Assembly (NCBI GenBank): GCA_018816735.1
Contig: JAHIVH010000102.1
Location: forward strand, 1 to 64,000
DNA length: 64,000 bases
DNA from: Pseudomonadota bacterium
GTDB taxonomy: Bacteria > Desulfobacterota > Desulfobacteria > Desulfobacterales > JAHIVH01
Direction: 5' to 3'
The notes beneath the pieces were generated by a model. That model worked only from the letters and a program-made list of their open reading frames with translations. It was not told the DNA's origin and searched no databases. Positions 34,445 to 44,493 of this stretch are shown piece after piece. The first letter of the stretch is position 1. The number at the start of each line of letters is the position of its first letter. The position numbers and the translations under genes were made by a program.

Positions 34445-36376
34445 ATGCGATGGAAGGATTTGACAATTGGTCAGAAAAACGGCATTGGTTTTGGTCTGGT
34501 GATTGTTCTGCTTATCATTATAGCCTTTGTAAGTTATTCGGGTATAGGAAATATTTTAACCAACGCAGAACGGGTAATCAAAGGGAATCAGCTGGATGGT
34601 CAACTGGCCCAGCGGGAAGTGGATCATCTGAATTGGGTCAACAAGGTTAATGCGCTTCTGACCGATGAAAGTGTCACCGAACTTGCCGTTGAAACAGATC
34701 ATAAAAAATGCAAATTCGGACAATCCATTTATGGGGAAGAAAGAAAAGAGGCCGTGGCCTTGGTGTCATCTCTGGAACCGATTTACATGGAGATCGAAGC
34801 CCCCCATCAAAAGCTTCATGAATCTGCTATTGATATTCAAAAAAACTTCCGGCAGTCAAACATAAAAATTCCCGGAATTCTTGCATCCAAGATTTCCGAT
34901 CATCTTAAATGGGCCATGGCTGTCCAAGGTGCCATAACCGGGGAAAAAAACTCGCTGGATGTTGAGACTGATCCCCAAAAATGTGCTTTGGGGAAATGGT
35001 TGATATCAGATGAGGCCCAAAAAATTTATCATACCGGCAGCCCTGAATTGAAAAAAGAATGGGATGCCATGCTTCAATCCCATGAAACCCTGCACCATTC
35101 CGCGACCAAAATTCAGGCCAATATGGCAGATAAGGCCATTTATTTTCAAGAAACCATACCTGCACTCGAAGAGACACTCGGTCATCTTGAAAAGCTTAAA
35201 TCATATGTAGAAAACGACCTTTCCGGTATGGAAAAAGCCAATAAAATTTATGCAACAGAAACCCTTCCCTCACTGAAACGTGTTCAGGACCTTTTGCAGA
35301 GCCTCAGGACAGAGGCAAAAATAAATACCATCACAGACGAGGAAATGTTAAAGGCCGCAAAAAACACAAAAAGAAATTTGACTATCCTCTGTATGATTGC
35401 CGTGATCTTAGGCATATTTCTTTCCGTAATGATCTCCAAAGGAATTGTTGCCATATTAAAAGCCGTTTCAGACCAGATGAATGATTCTTCCGAGCAGGTA
35501 TCCACAGCAGCGGATCAGGTATCGGGCACCAGTCAACTTCTGGCGGAAGGCGCTTCGGAACAGGCTGCATCCATCGAGGAAACTTCATCCTCCCTTGAAG
35601 AAATGTCATCCATGACCAAACAGAATGCAAGTAATGCCAGTCAGGCTGATGCGCTCATGATCCAAACCCATCAGGTGGTGTCAAAAGCCAACGATTCCAT
35701 GACAAAACTGACAAAATCCATGGCTGACATTACCCAGGCAAGCGAGGAAACATCCAAGATCATCAAAACAATTGATGAAATTGCGTTTCAGACCAATCTG
35801 CTGGCGCTTAATGCAGCAGTTGAGGCAGCACGAGCCGGTGAAGCAGGCGCAGGATTTGCAGTTGTGGCAGATGAAGTGAGAAATCTGGCCATGCGTGCGG
35901 CTCAGGCAGCCAAAAATACGGCCGGACTGATTGAAGGGACAGTCAAGAAAATCAATGAAGGTGCCGATCTCGTCAAAACGACAAATGAGGCATTTGTTGA
36001 AGTCGCAGAATCGTCCGCAAAAATCGGCAACCTGATAAACGAAATTGCATCTGCCTCAAAAGAACAGGCCGAAGGAATCAATCAGGTCAATAAAGCAGTC
36101 ACTGAAATGGACCAAGTCACCCAGCAGAACGCGGCAAACGCAGAGGAATCGGCATCAGCAGCAGAAGAAATGAGCGCCCAGGCCAAACAGATGAAGGAGC
36201 ATGTCATCGACATGATGAAACTGGTTGGGGGAAATACAAATACGGCAACCAATGCCAGGGTGAGATCGTCAAAAAGCCATATTGCTTATAGAAACAAACC
36301 CGCTATAAAACAAAAAAATCCAAAACAGATCGTCCATTACAAAAAACAGGATGATGAAGATTTTTCCGATTTCTAA
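34445..36376 (+). CDS. Methyl-accepting chemotaxis protein with two CZB-like motifs
   Basis: 643 residues from ATG 34445, which has AAGGAGG seven bases upstream; the frame opens at 34349 but lacks a ribosome site there. Membrane helix 1 (about 15-31), then a region with two CZB-like units: [18 protein letters not shown] and again [19 protein letters not shown], each with a Cys and several His that could bind zinc. Membrane helix 2 (about 320-340) leads straight into the signalling coiled coil, with hairpin tip [20 protein letters not shown]. No full HAMP domain is seen. By topology the CZB units are periplasmic. Chemotaxis receptor, probably sensing metal or oxidant. Confidence 0.9.
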   Translation: MRWKDLTIGQKNGIGFGLVIVLLIIIAFVSYSGIGNILTNAERVIKGNQLDGQLAQREVDHLNWVNKVNALLTDESVTELAVETDHKKCKFGQSIYGEERKEAVALVSSLEPIYMEIEAPHQKLHESAIDIQKNFRQSNIKIPGILASKISDHLKWAMAVQGAITGEKNSLDVETDPQKCALGKWLISDEAQKIYHTGSPELKKEWDAMLQSHETLHHSATKIQANMADKAIYFQETIPALEETLGHLEKLKSYVENDLSGMEKANKIYATETLPSLKRVQDLLQSLRTEAKINTITDEEMLKAAKNTKRNLTILCMIAVILGIFLSVMISKGIVAILKAVSDQMNDSSEQVSTAADQVSGTSQLLAEGASEQAASIEETSSSLEEMSSMTKQNASNASQADALMIQTHQVVSKANDSMTKLTKSMADITQASEETSKIIKTIDEIAFQTNLLALNAAVEAARAGEAGAGFAVVADEVRNLAMRAAQAAKNTAGLIEGTVKKINEGADLVKTTNEAFVEVAESSAKIGNLINEIASASKEQAEGINQVNKAVTEMDQVTQQNAANAEESASAAEEMSAQAKQMKEHVIDMMKLVGGNTNTATNARVRSSKSHIAYRNKPAIKQKNPKQIVHYKKQDDEDFSDF

Positions 36377-36414
36377 ACAAAGGAAGCGGCTTTATTTCCA
36401 GATCATTCAGGTAA

Positions 36415-39400
36415 CTATTCAAACTCTGTTATACGCTCACCCAGATTCCCATATCGGTGGTAATTGACACAGATACTCTGCTCTCTTAAATACTGGAGCA
36501 GTTCGATCCGTCCGTCCATGAAAACCTTGTCTCTTGAAATGTAGAGTCCTTGTTGAGCTGCGGTTTCAAGAATTTTATGCGACACCCTTTCGTTTCCTGC
36601 GTATCTGACACTCTGAAACTGATGAATGATTTTCACCAGGTCATCATCGGACTGTCTGGAGATATCAATCGTTCCTCTAAACTTCCTCCCTTCCTCTGAA
36701 AAAAGAAAATCGACGGCAGGTGTTGAAATTTCAGTTGGCAGACTGATTACAGCACCCCCTCCGGTAATTTTTGCGGCCACGATCCGTGCCAGAATATCAA
36801 AAAGCGAATCTTCTTCATGAACGCGAATCAGAATGCGCCCCAAGGACACATAGCGGATAAAATTGTCCTGACCTCTTAAATGGAAATAGTCTTTTTCCTT
36901 TGAAAATTCGGTTTCCCAGTAGAACACATAGCTTTTGACAGCATAACTCATTTTCTCGAAATCCTCCTTGAACTTAAGAAGGGTGTTTGTCTCCAGATGA
37001 CGCCGGATATGGGAAAGCAAAACTACTTGAGGATCGTTTGTTTGAACGGCACCCGTAACCGGCGGCGCAAGCTCTTTTTTGGATGTGAACTGAAGCGCGT
37101 AATTCATGCCACCCGCTTTTATGCCAGCGCCTATGGCCGATTTTCCCATGCCGCCAAAGGGCTGACGCAACACAATGGCACCGGTGGTCCCCCGGTTGAT
37201 ATACAGATTTCCGGCACGGATTCTTTGTTTCCAGAATGCATGCTCCCGTTCGTCAAGGCTTTCCAGGCCTGCGGTCAACCCATAGCCGGTTTGATTGGCA
37301 AGGGAAATGGCATGGGAGAGGCTATCTGCTTTCATGACGGATAAGACCGGTCCGAAAAATTCGGTGATATGGGTATAGCTTCCCGGAGATACGTTCCACT
37401 TGATTGACGGTGTATAAAGATAAGGATTGCCCGCCACATTTTTGGGCGGAAGCGCCCATTCCTCATCCGGTTCAAGTGTTGAAATCGCCCGCTTCAAATC
37501 CCCTGAAGGGGGTTGAATCAAAGGCCCCATCAGATTTTCAAATGCCCAGACAGATCCGGTTTGATAGCTTTTTGCCGCATCCACAAGCTGCTTTTTAAAA
37601 TGCGGGTCTTCATATACTTCTTTTTCGAGAATCAGAAGGGATGTGGCGGAACACTTCTGGCCGCAGTTGCTGAACGCCGAGTGGATCACATTCTTGATGG
37701 CCTGATCCCTGTCAGCCATGGCAGTGACGATGGTGGTGTTCTTTCCGCCGGTCTCTCCTGCAAAATGAATATCCGGCCGCATCTTCAATATGGACAGCGC
37801 GGTTTCCGTGCCTCCTGTAAAAATGATAAAGTCCACATCCGGGTGTCCGGTCAACTGGTTTCCAAGGTGTTCGCCGCTTAACGGCAGAAACTGCAACGTA
37901 TTCTTCGATATCCCGGCCTCCCAGAAACAATTGCAGAGAATCCATGCAGGAAGTACGGCAGCTGTTGCCGGTTTCAAAATCACCGTATTTCCGGCCGCAA
38001 GGGCTGCGACGATCCCGCCACAGGGAATGGCGATGGGAAAATTCCAGGGAGAAATCACAAGCCCCACGCCTTTCCCCTTTAAATGAAGATGGGTGTATCC
38101 TTCAAAAAATTTCAGCGACCAGGGGTAGAACTCGCAAAAATCGATGGCTTCAGATACTTCCGGATCTGATTCCCGGAATGTTTTTCCGGTGCCCGCAGCA
38201 GCCGATCCAATCAAATCGCCTCTCATTTTACGGATATTCGAAGCGACTCTCGATAATTTTTCATGCCGTTCTACCAGGCGGGTGCTTCGCCATTGATCCG
38301 GATCTTTCCTCGCCGTCTCGGCCGCCTTCCGAATGTCTGTTTCATCGGCAAGGGTGAAAGACGCCACACGGATATCCTCGGTATATCTTGAGGGGTCCTT
38401 ATAAATTCTTGTTTCACGGCCTTTATGAATTTCCTTTCCTGCCACCACCAGGGGAATGGAAACTATATTTGCGTTGGAATCCATTTGCCATCTTTCCCGA
38501 ATGGATTCCGCCCATTTCCGGCTGGATTTTAACGCCCAGTCTGTGTCAGGCTCGTTTACAAATGCATTTGATACAAATGTGCTTCCCGTATCCGTATCGT
38601 CATCTTTTTCGTTTTCCCTGCTCCGGATTCTGTGAGAGGCTGTTGAAACGGTTTCCATAGCCTTACAGGCATTTTCAAACTGAGTCCGTAAAAATCGCCA
38701 TTCCTCGCTCGTTGTGGTCATGCCAGGGGCGTATCTGAGGAAGTTGTCTTTGGCGGTATTTTCATCAAGCCTTCTGATCAGATACGCAATGGCGCTGATG
38801 AACTGATCTTTGGAGGCTACGGGTGCATAAAGAAGCATCGTATTCGATGTCTCCTGTATGGCCCTTCTGATATGATCGGCCATGCCTTCCAGCATTTCAA
38901 AAGAGACAAATTCCGCCACGTGCCTGTCTTTGGCCAGATTATAGGCAAAAGCCAGCTCAAACAGATTATGGGATGCGATTCCCAGGTGGGCGGCCCTGAT
39001 ATTTTCAGGCCGCATGCCGAATGCCACCATTTTCTTGTAATTGGCATCCACGGAAAGTTTATTGTCATAGGGCGCCAACGGCCAGTTGAAGAGGGATGAT
39101 TCGATTTTTTCCATCTCCATATTGGCGCCCTTGACGATTCTGATTTTTATCGGCGCATGGCCGTTTTCAATCCGTTTCCGTGCCCAGGCCGTGATTGTCT
39201 GCTGCATGTTATAACTGTCCGGTACATAGGCCTGAAGAACGATGCCGGCTGAAAAATCTAAAAACATCTCCTGGTCGAGCGTATCCATGAACGCCTTGGC
39301 CGTAATCTCAAGATCCCTGTATTCTTCCATGTCAAGGTTGACAAATTTCGATTGCATTCTGCCATCCGGCAATTTACATGGATTCTTTCTTGCCACGCTG

Positions 39401-40029
39401 AAAAGTTCGGTCAGGCGGGTTTTGACGATATCTACCGTGTGATCGAACGCCAGAGTATTGATCTGTGAACAGATCGTAGAAATTTTAACGGAAATATAAT
39501 CAATGTCCGGGCTTTTCAAATCGCTGATATACTGATCCAGGCGGAAACGGGCCTCTGCCTCCCCCAGCACAGCCTCCCCCAGATGATTGATATTCATCCG
39601 GACGCCCTCTTCTGTCCGTTTTTTAAGATGCAAAAACAGTTTTCCAGCATCACCCGGCAGAATGACACGCCGGGATTCGCGTCTTAACTGCTCGATAAAA
39701 ATGGGAATACTGATCATGGAAAACAATTTGCCCAGATAGACAAACACGTGTGAAAGCAACTGCTCCAACGGGGAGAAAAAATGAGGGATACCCCATTTTT
39801 CAAAAACATAACCCATCTGGTCCGCGACTCTTCTCGTCTGCTTTGCCCGGAAACTCTGGTCAATCAGCTGGGTCATGATGACCTTGTCAAACGGATGGGT
39901 CAACAAACGCCGCATACGGTTTTGAAATCGTTTCTCCGGTGTGGTCAGGAGTTCATTCCCCCTGTTCTGCCAGGTTTCAGCAAGTGCGACAGATTCCCTG
40001 ATAATGCGTTCACGTGTGTCCTTTTCCAA
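36415..40029 (-). CDS. putA: Bifunctional proline dehydrogenase / P5C dehydrogenase PutA
   Basis: 1204 residues. The N-terminal proline dehydrogenase barrel (about 120-460) has the FAD-binding segments VNLDMEEYRDLEIT and IRIVKGANMEMEK; the aldehyde dehydrogenase domain (about 530-1010) has SPWNFPIAIPCGG, the general-base Glu in FAGETGGKN and the catalytic Cys in GQKCSATS. It oxidises proline to pyrroline-5-carboxylate and on to glutamate. There is no N-terminal ribbon-helix-helix, so it is not self-repressing like E. coli PutA. TTG start at 40029 with AGGAGA six bases upstream. It is last in the operon with the LigB-type gene, the glycyl radical enzyme and its activase. Confidence 0.93.
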   Translation of the reverse strand: MEKDTRERIIRESVALAETWQNRGNELLTTPEKRFQNRMRRLLTHPFDKVIMTQLIDQSFRAKQTRRVADQMGYVFEKWGIPHFFSPLEQLLSHVFVYLGKLFSMISIPIFIEQLRRESRRVILPGDAGKLFLHLKKRTEEGVRMNINHLGEAVLGEAEARFRLDQYISDLKSPDIDYISVKISTICSQINTLAFDHTVDIVKTRLTELFSVARKNPCKLPDGRMQSKFVNLDMEEYRDLEITAKAFMDTLDQEMFLDFSAGIVLQAYVPDSYNMQQTITAWARKRIENGHAPIKIRIVKGANMEMEKIESSLFNWPLAPYDNKLSVDANYKKMVAFGMRPENIRAAHLGIASHNLFELAFAYNLAKDRHVAEFVSFEMLEGMADHIRRAIQETSNTMLLYAPVASKDQFISAIAYLIRRLDENTAKDNFLRYAPGMTTTSEEWRFLRTQFENACKAMETVSTASHRIRSRENEKDDDTDTGSTFVSNAFVNEPDTDWALKSSRKWAESIRERWQMDSNANIVSIPLVVAGKEIHKGRETRIYKDPSRYTEDIRVASFTLADETDIRKAAETARKDPDQWRSTRLVERHEKLSRVASNIRKMRGDLIGSAAAGTGKTFRESDPEVSEAIDFCEFYPWSLKFFEGYTHLHLKGKGVGLVISPWNFPIAIPCGGIVAALAAGNTVILKPATAAVLPAWILCNCFWEAGISKNTLQFLPLSGEHLGNQLTGHPDVDFIIFTGGTETALSILKMRPDIHFAGETGGKNTTIVTAMADRDQAIKNVIHSAFSNCGQKCSATSLLILEKEVYEDPHFKKQLVDAAKSYQTGSVWAFENLMGPLIQPPSGDLKRAISTLEPDEEWALPPKNVAGNPYLYTPSIKWNVSPGSYTHITEFFGPVLSVMKADSLSHAISLANQTGYGLTAGLESLDEREHAFWKQRIRAGNLYINRGTTGAIVLRQPFGGMGKSAIGAGIKAGGMNYALQFTSKKELAPPVTGAVQTNDPQVVLLSHIRRHLETNTLLKFKEDFEKMSYAVKSYVFYWETEFSKEKDYFHLRGQDNFIRYVSLGRILIRVHEEDSLFDILARIVAAKITGGGAVISLPTEISTPAVDFLFSEEGRKFRGTIDISRQSDDDLVKIIHQFQSVRYAGNERVSHKILETAAQQGLYISRDKVFMDGRIELLQYLREQSICVNYHRYGNLGERITEFE

Positions 40030-40067
40030 ACGTATTCTCCTGTTCTGATGGTTGACGATTTTTCAGA

Positions 40068-40877
40068 TCAATCTCCAATTTTGAAAGACCTCATGGATAT
40101 GGAACCCAGCGTTACTTTTTCGGTAAAAAAAGTGATCTTCTCATCTGGTTCCTGAAGTGAAAGACAAGATAAAAATGGCAGATAATGTTCATTAGTTGGT
40201 ATGGCCTGCCTATAGAAAGGTCCTATTTTCTCATAACAGACAAGCAGGTCATGATTCTTCGACTCGATGAGTTGTTTGACCGACTCATCAAAATCAACTG
40301 CCCATTCATAGGCCGCATCCTGCCAGTTGATTGTGCTTAAATTGTGGACAATATTGCCGCTGCCGATAATAAGCAGGCCTTTTTTGCGAAGGGACATTAA
40401 CTTGCGGCCAAGGTCGTAATGAAACCGGGCATCTTTCGTACGGTCAAGACTCATCTGGACGACCGGTATATCGGCATTTGGAAACATATGGAGGAGTACG
40501 GACCATGCGCCGTGGTCCAGTCCCCAGTTCAAATCTTTCCTCACCGTTACGCTCCTGACTGTTTTGATGACCAGATCCGCCAGTTCCGGAGAGCCTTTGG
40601 CCGGGTAGACAACCCGATACAATTCTTCCGGAAACCCGTAAAAGTCATAGAGTGTCATCGGGTCACTCATGGCGGTGATAGAGGTGCCGGTGGTTTCAAA
40701 ATGCGCTGAAATGCATAGAATCGCTTTGGGCCGCTCGGAAATCGACGCCCCCATTTCTGCCCATGCCCGGCTGAATTCATTATCGTCTATCGCGTTCATG
40801 GGGCTGCCATGGCCCAGAAAAAAAACCGGCAGAGTATATGGGGTGTCTTCAAATGCATTGAAATCCGTTCCTGTCAT
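40068..40877 (-). CDS. DODA/YgiD-type LigB-family protein
   Basis: 269 residues of the extradiol ring-cleavage dioxygenase (LigB) superfamily, 4,5-DOPA dioxygenase type. Metal ligands are expected in FFLGHGSPMNA (His), ILCISAHFE (His) and GSGNIVHNL (His); DFYGFPEELYRVVYPAKGSP is the family hallmark. Classical members need O2, which is odd beside a glycyl radical enzyme in a presumed anaerobe, so the natural reaction may differ. Good RBS (AAGGAG). It sits 13 bases after the glycyl radical gene and 38 before putA. Substrate unknown. Confidence 0.85.
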   Translation of the reverse strand: MTGTDFNAFEDTPYTLPVFFLGHGSPMNAIDDNEFSRAWAEMGASISERPKAILCISAHFETTGTSITAMSDPMTLYDFYGFPEELYRVVYPAKGSPELADLVIKTVRSVTVRKDLNWGLDHGAWSVLLHMFPNADIPVVQMSLDRTKDARFHYDLGRKLMSLRKKGLLIIGSGNIVHNLSTINWQDAAYEWAVDFDESVKQLIESKNHDLLVCYEKIGPFYRQAIPTNEHYLPFLSCLSLQEPDEKITFFTEKVTLGSISMRSFKIGD

Positions 40878-40890
40878 ATAGTCTCCTTCT

Positions 40891-43293
40891 TTAAATGCAG
40901 ATCGTGCTTCTCCGGATGATCTCCTCCTTCATCTCCGGTGTGAGATCATTGAAATAGGAGGAATAACCGGACACCCTGACCAGAAGGTTGGGGTAGAGAT
41001 CGGGGTTGTCCCTCGCAGCAATGAGCATGGCAGGATCGATCACGTTCACCTGGACCTGCATGCCGCCTTTTTTAAAATACGTATTCAGGATACTCTGAAG
41101 TGCTTTTTTGCCGGTTTCTCCCTTTAAGGTATGGGCATCGAATTTCAGATTGAAATTAATGCCATTGGCTATTTTTCGGCTATCAATGCGGTTCACGGAA
41201 TTGATGAGTGCCGTGGGCCCCTCTTTGTCCATACCGTTTACCGGTGAAATGCCGGAGGAAAAGCTCTCCCCTTTTCTTCTCCCATGGGAGAGCGCCCCTG
41301 TCACTCTGCCAAAGTGATCGTGAACCGTTACCGAATAGAGGCCTGCCACATATTTTCCGCCCCGGGTATTCTCAAACAGGCTTAATTGGGTTATAAATTG
41401 TTCCACCACATAAACGGTCCATTTGTCCACTTCCGCCATATCGTTTCCGAACTTGGGAATCCCTTTAAGGTACACCATCATTCTGGGGTCTTCCAGATTC
41501 TTCTGAAGATGGCCGACCAGATCGAAAAGAGACATTTTCCGGTCCGTAAACACCGCCTTTTCAATGGCATAAAGGGCATCTCCGGTATCTGCAGGCGCCA
41601 CGCACTGAATGCCTGAAAAATTATAACGCGCCCCGCCTTTTGTGGAACAAACCCCTTTTTCCACGCAGCCGTCAAGAAGCATGCTGGTCAAAGGCGTTGG
41701 ATGATGGCTCATGTTTGCGGTTTCAATGGCTCTTAAATCGCCGATCATTTTTTTGATCTGAAAGGCCAGCTGGGCTTCAAAAGCGTTCTTTACATCGGCC
41801 ATTGACGTCATTTCGGAGGCCGGTTTTGTCCGTGTACCGGACCGCATGACCGAACCGAATTTCTTGCCCTGATTCAGGGCCATTTCAAGAACAACCGGCA
41901 TATTGAAAAGGGCGGCGTCAGTGGATGCAAAACTTTTTCCCTGAGATACTGGCTCCACACAGCCCACAGCCGTGTAATCCCTGGCATCGGCAACCGAATA
42001 TCCATGAGACGTCATGGTGTCGATAATCACATCGTCATTATAAAGGGCCGGCGACCCGCTGCCCAGCGCCAGGGTGTCGTTGATCTTTTTCAAATAGTCC
42101 GTGCCTGATACGCTCGCTATCCGTGCATGGTAATTGGGCTGGCGCATCCGCAATTCATCCATGACCTCAAGAAAAATGCTGGTGAGCGGATTTACGCAAT
42201 CGTTTCCCTCCCTGTCGACCCCGCCCACCGTAATCACCTGGCCGTTGAACATGCCGCCATGGACGCGGGTCAGGTAGTCTGAAAACACAGGGATGATCTC
42301 AGCCATTTTGATGGAAAAGGCAGCGATCCGTTCTTTTGCCTCAAGATGGGTCAAACGGCCGTCTTCGATATCTTTTTTATAAAACGGGTACAGGTACTGA
42401 TCCATCCGCCCCGGGCTCACGGCATTGTCGAGGCTCTCCAGATTGATGGCAATTTGTGCTAAGAATATCGACTGAAGTGCTTCCTGAAGCGTAGATGCAC
42501 CTTTCTGAGGAACGCGTTCGCAAACGTGGGCAATGGTTAACAACTCTTCCTTTCGATCCGCATCCGGCTCAGATACGGCCATATCATGTGCCAGCCTGGC
42601 ATATCGCCTGCCAAATGCGGACAGGGCATCGCAGACGATTTTAACACCTTCCAAAAATTCCCATTGCGCCGTGCTTTTCTTAAATTTCTCCTGGGTGCGG
42701 CACGCTTTTTCCCGAATCCCTTCGGTGCCGATCGTAATGAGGGTTTCATAGTCCGGTGCAATATGGGAGATCCCGCCGGATTCGTTGATCACATAAAAAT
42801 GGCCTTTCAACTGATGCAGGGCAAGCGCAATTTTCTTCAATGGATTTTTGTAAGCCTTCAGAGCCAGAAACCTGAACATCCAGAACGGAACGATTTTAAG
42901 AAGGGTGGCGATTTCCCTTCCCGAGACTTGCAGCGGATTGGTCTTTCTTTTGGAAAATTTGAAAATATCCATCAGGACCGGCACGCCGTGAAGTTCAGGG
43001 AAAATGGACCCCCCTACCCTTTTGGATGAAAAATTACCCACGATCAGCTCGTCCGGGTAGATAGCGATGGTCTTCTGCAAAAGGACGTTTCTCAACGCCT
43101 CGGCCATCTGGACACAGACCGGTTTTCTCCGGTTTGTCCCATCCTTATGATATGCGGTCCAGATGACGGCTCTTTCGGTACAGATGCCGGGTTTTGCGTC
43201 CTGAACAGCCTGCTTCAGACGCATGACACGGTTTTGAGCCTTTTTTTCCTCTACCGGTGATACGTGTTTTACGTCACTGATAAATAACGACAT
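40891..43293 (-). CDS. Glycyl radical enzyme (PFL/diol dehydratase superfamily)
   Basis: 800 residues, full length for the family. The thiyl-radical Cys445 and base Glu447 lie in AVGCVEP; the glycyl radical residue is Gly776 in RVSGYSSYFN near the C-terminus. The 'GCVEP' form is the one I associate with dehydratases and C-N/C-S lyases (glycerol or diol dehydratase, choline lyase, isethionate lyase), not with pyruvate formate-lyase. The operon with PutA invites comparison with hydroxyproline dehydratase, which makes P5C, but as I recall that enzyme has 'GCVET', so the substrate stays open. RBS AAGGAGG. The start overlaps the activase gene by 20 bases. Confidence 0.9.
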   Translation of the reverse strand: MSLFISDVKHVSPVEEKKAQNRVMRLKQAVQDAKPGICTERAVIWTAYHKDGTNRRKPVCVQMAEALRNVLLQKTIAIYPDELIVGNFSSKRVGGSIFPELHGVPVLMDIFKFSKRKTNPLQVSGREIATLLKIVPFWMFRFLALKAYKNPLKKIALALHQLKGHFYVINESGGISHIAPDYETLITIGTEGIREKACRTQEKFKKSTAQWEFLEGVKIVCDALSAFGRRYARLAHDMAVSEPDADRKEELLTIAHVCERVPQKGASTLQEALQSIFLAQIAINLESLDNAVSPGRMDQYLYPFYKKDIEDGRLTHLEAKERIAAFSIKMAEIIPVFSDYLTRVHGGMFNGQVITVGGVDREGNDCVNPLTSIFLEVMDELRMRQPNYHARIASVSGTDYLKKINDTLALGSGSPALYNDDVIIDTMTSHGYSVADARDYTAVGCVEPVSQGKSFASTDAALFNMPVVLEMALNQGKKFGSVMRSGTRTKPASEMTSMADVKNAFEAQLAFQIKKMIGDLRAIETANMSHHPTPLTSMLLDGCVEKGVCSTKGGARYNFSGIQCVAPADTGDALYAIEKAVFTDRKMSLFDLVGHLQKNLEDPRMMVYLKGIPKFGNDMAEVDKWTVYVVEQFITQLSLFENTRGGKYVAGLYSVTVHDHFGRVTGALSHGRRKGESFSSGISPVNGMDKEGPTALINSVNRIDSRKIANGINFNLKFDAHTLKGETGKKALQSILNTYFKKGGMQVQVNVIDPAMLIAARDNPDLYPNLLVRVSGYSSYFNDLTPEMKEEIIRRSTICI

Positions 43294-44188
43294 CGATACC
43301 CTCCTTTTTAAAAAGTCCTTCTATGCGTTCGAGATCTTCCGGCTGATGCGGGTTTATATTCAAGGCGCGTAATGATGAATGAATCCTTAAAAGCTTGGAT
43401 TCGCCAAGCGGATGATAGGGAAGGAGATGAATGGTTCTACTGTTTGCATGAATCAGGTATTGAGCGGTCTTCATGATATTTTCCACATCATCATTGATAC
43501 CGGGAATCACCGGCATCCTTGCCTGTAGATTCTCAAAACTACGGGACAGCTTTAAAAAATTTTCAAGAATCAAGCGGTTATCCACGCCGGTGTATGTCTT
43601 ATGAAGCGACCGATCCATATGTTTCAGGTCAAAATAGATGAGATCGAAAAAGGGAAGCATTCGTTCCATGCGCTCCCATCTGAACATGCCGGATGTTTCA
43701 ATATTGATATGCAGGCCTTTTTCTTTAAGATAAGGAAGCACATCATAAAGGAAATGATGCTGAAGCATGGGTTCCCCTCCGGAAAACGTGATTCCCCCGC
43801 CGGATTCCTCAAAAAAAGCCTCGTCTTTCAACAAGGTCTGTATCAGTTTCTCCCGGCCCCAGCGCTCACCTATGCGCCTTAGTCCCCGGCTGACACAGAC
43901 ATTCGCACATTTACCACAGGCATCACAAACCTCATGCCGAACCCTTTTTTCTTCTGAGTCCATAATCGCGTTTTTAGGACACACCAATTTACACTCAAAA
44001 CATCCCAGGCAGGATTCCTTATAAAAAGCCATCTCTGGATCACGGCTGATGGATTCCGGATTCTGACACCAGGCGCATGAAAGGGGGCATCCTTTCAGGA
44101 ACACCGTAGTCCGTATCCCTGGCCCGTCGTGTAACGAGAAGCGCTGGATATCAAAAATGATTGCCGGTTGCCCTTTATTGCCGTTCAT
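43274..44188 (-). CDS. Glycyl radical enzyme activase (radical SAM)
   Basis: 304 residues. Cys34, Cys38 and Cys41 (CPLSCAWC) bind the SAM-type [4Fe-4S] cluster, and two ferredoxin-like sets follow: Cys60/63/66/70 and Cys88/91/94/98. GGGITFSGGEPMLQ is the SAM-binding GGE motif. It abstracts hydrogen from Gly776 of the partner enzyme, whose gene overlaps its 3' end by 20 bases. Two extra clusters are typical of activases for non-PFL glycyl radical enzymes, consistent with the 'GCVEP' active site of the partner. First gene of the four-gene minus-strand operon. Confidence 0.93.
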   Translation of the reverse strand: MNGNKGQPAIIFDIQRFSLHDGPGIRTTVFLKGCPLSCAWCQNPESISRDPEMAFYKESCLGCFECKLVCPKNAIMDSEEKRVRHEVCDACGKCANVCVSRGLRRIGERWGREKLIQTLLKDEAFFEESGGGITFSGGEPMLQHHFLYDVLPYLKEKGLHINIETSGMFRWERMERMLPFFDLIYFDLKHMDRSLHKTYTGVDNRLILENFLKLSRSFENLQARMPVIPGINDDVENIMKTAQYLIHANSRTIHLLPYHPLGESKLLRIHSSLRALNINPHQPEDLERIEGLFKKEGIDVVIYQ

Positions 44189-44493
44189 CGGACCTGCTTT
44201 CAGGTTTATTTTCTAAAAAAACCCGGATGTTGAACGTTAAAGAATGCGCGATTACACTGTTAAAGGTCCATATCACACGGACAGTTCAAGTATTATATGT
44301 AAAAGTCCAATACAGGTCAAAGCATTCTTGACAGAGACCGATACCGGTTATTACCGTAGCCCCAACTTGATATTTTTTTTTAATTATTTCAGCTTATTAA
44401 TCCAAACTTATTGACCCTCAGCTTTTTTTCATGATAATGTTATATTCCTCCATCGACAGGTGAGGCAATCCAAAATCCCGCAAAGGGTCGACT
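44189..44493. other. Divergent promoter region, activase operon / hybrid kinase
   Basis: 305 bases without an ORF between divergent transcripts. On the plus strand TTGACC (44411-44416) and GATAAT (44433-44438), spacing 16, form a plausible sigma-70 promoter for the kinase. I found no clear promoter for the activase operon. Confidence 0.5.

Noticed and set aside
40891-43293. Calling the glycyl radical enzyme a hydroxyproline dehydratase or pyruvate formate-lyase
   Set aside because: The operon context favours the former and automated naming the latter, but GCVEP at the active site fits neither as I recall them; the substrate was left open.
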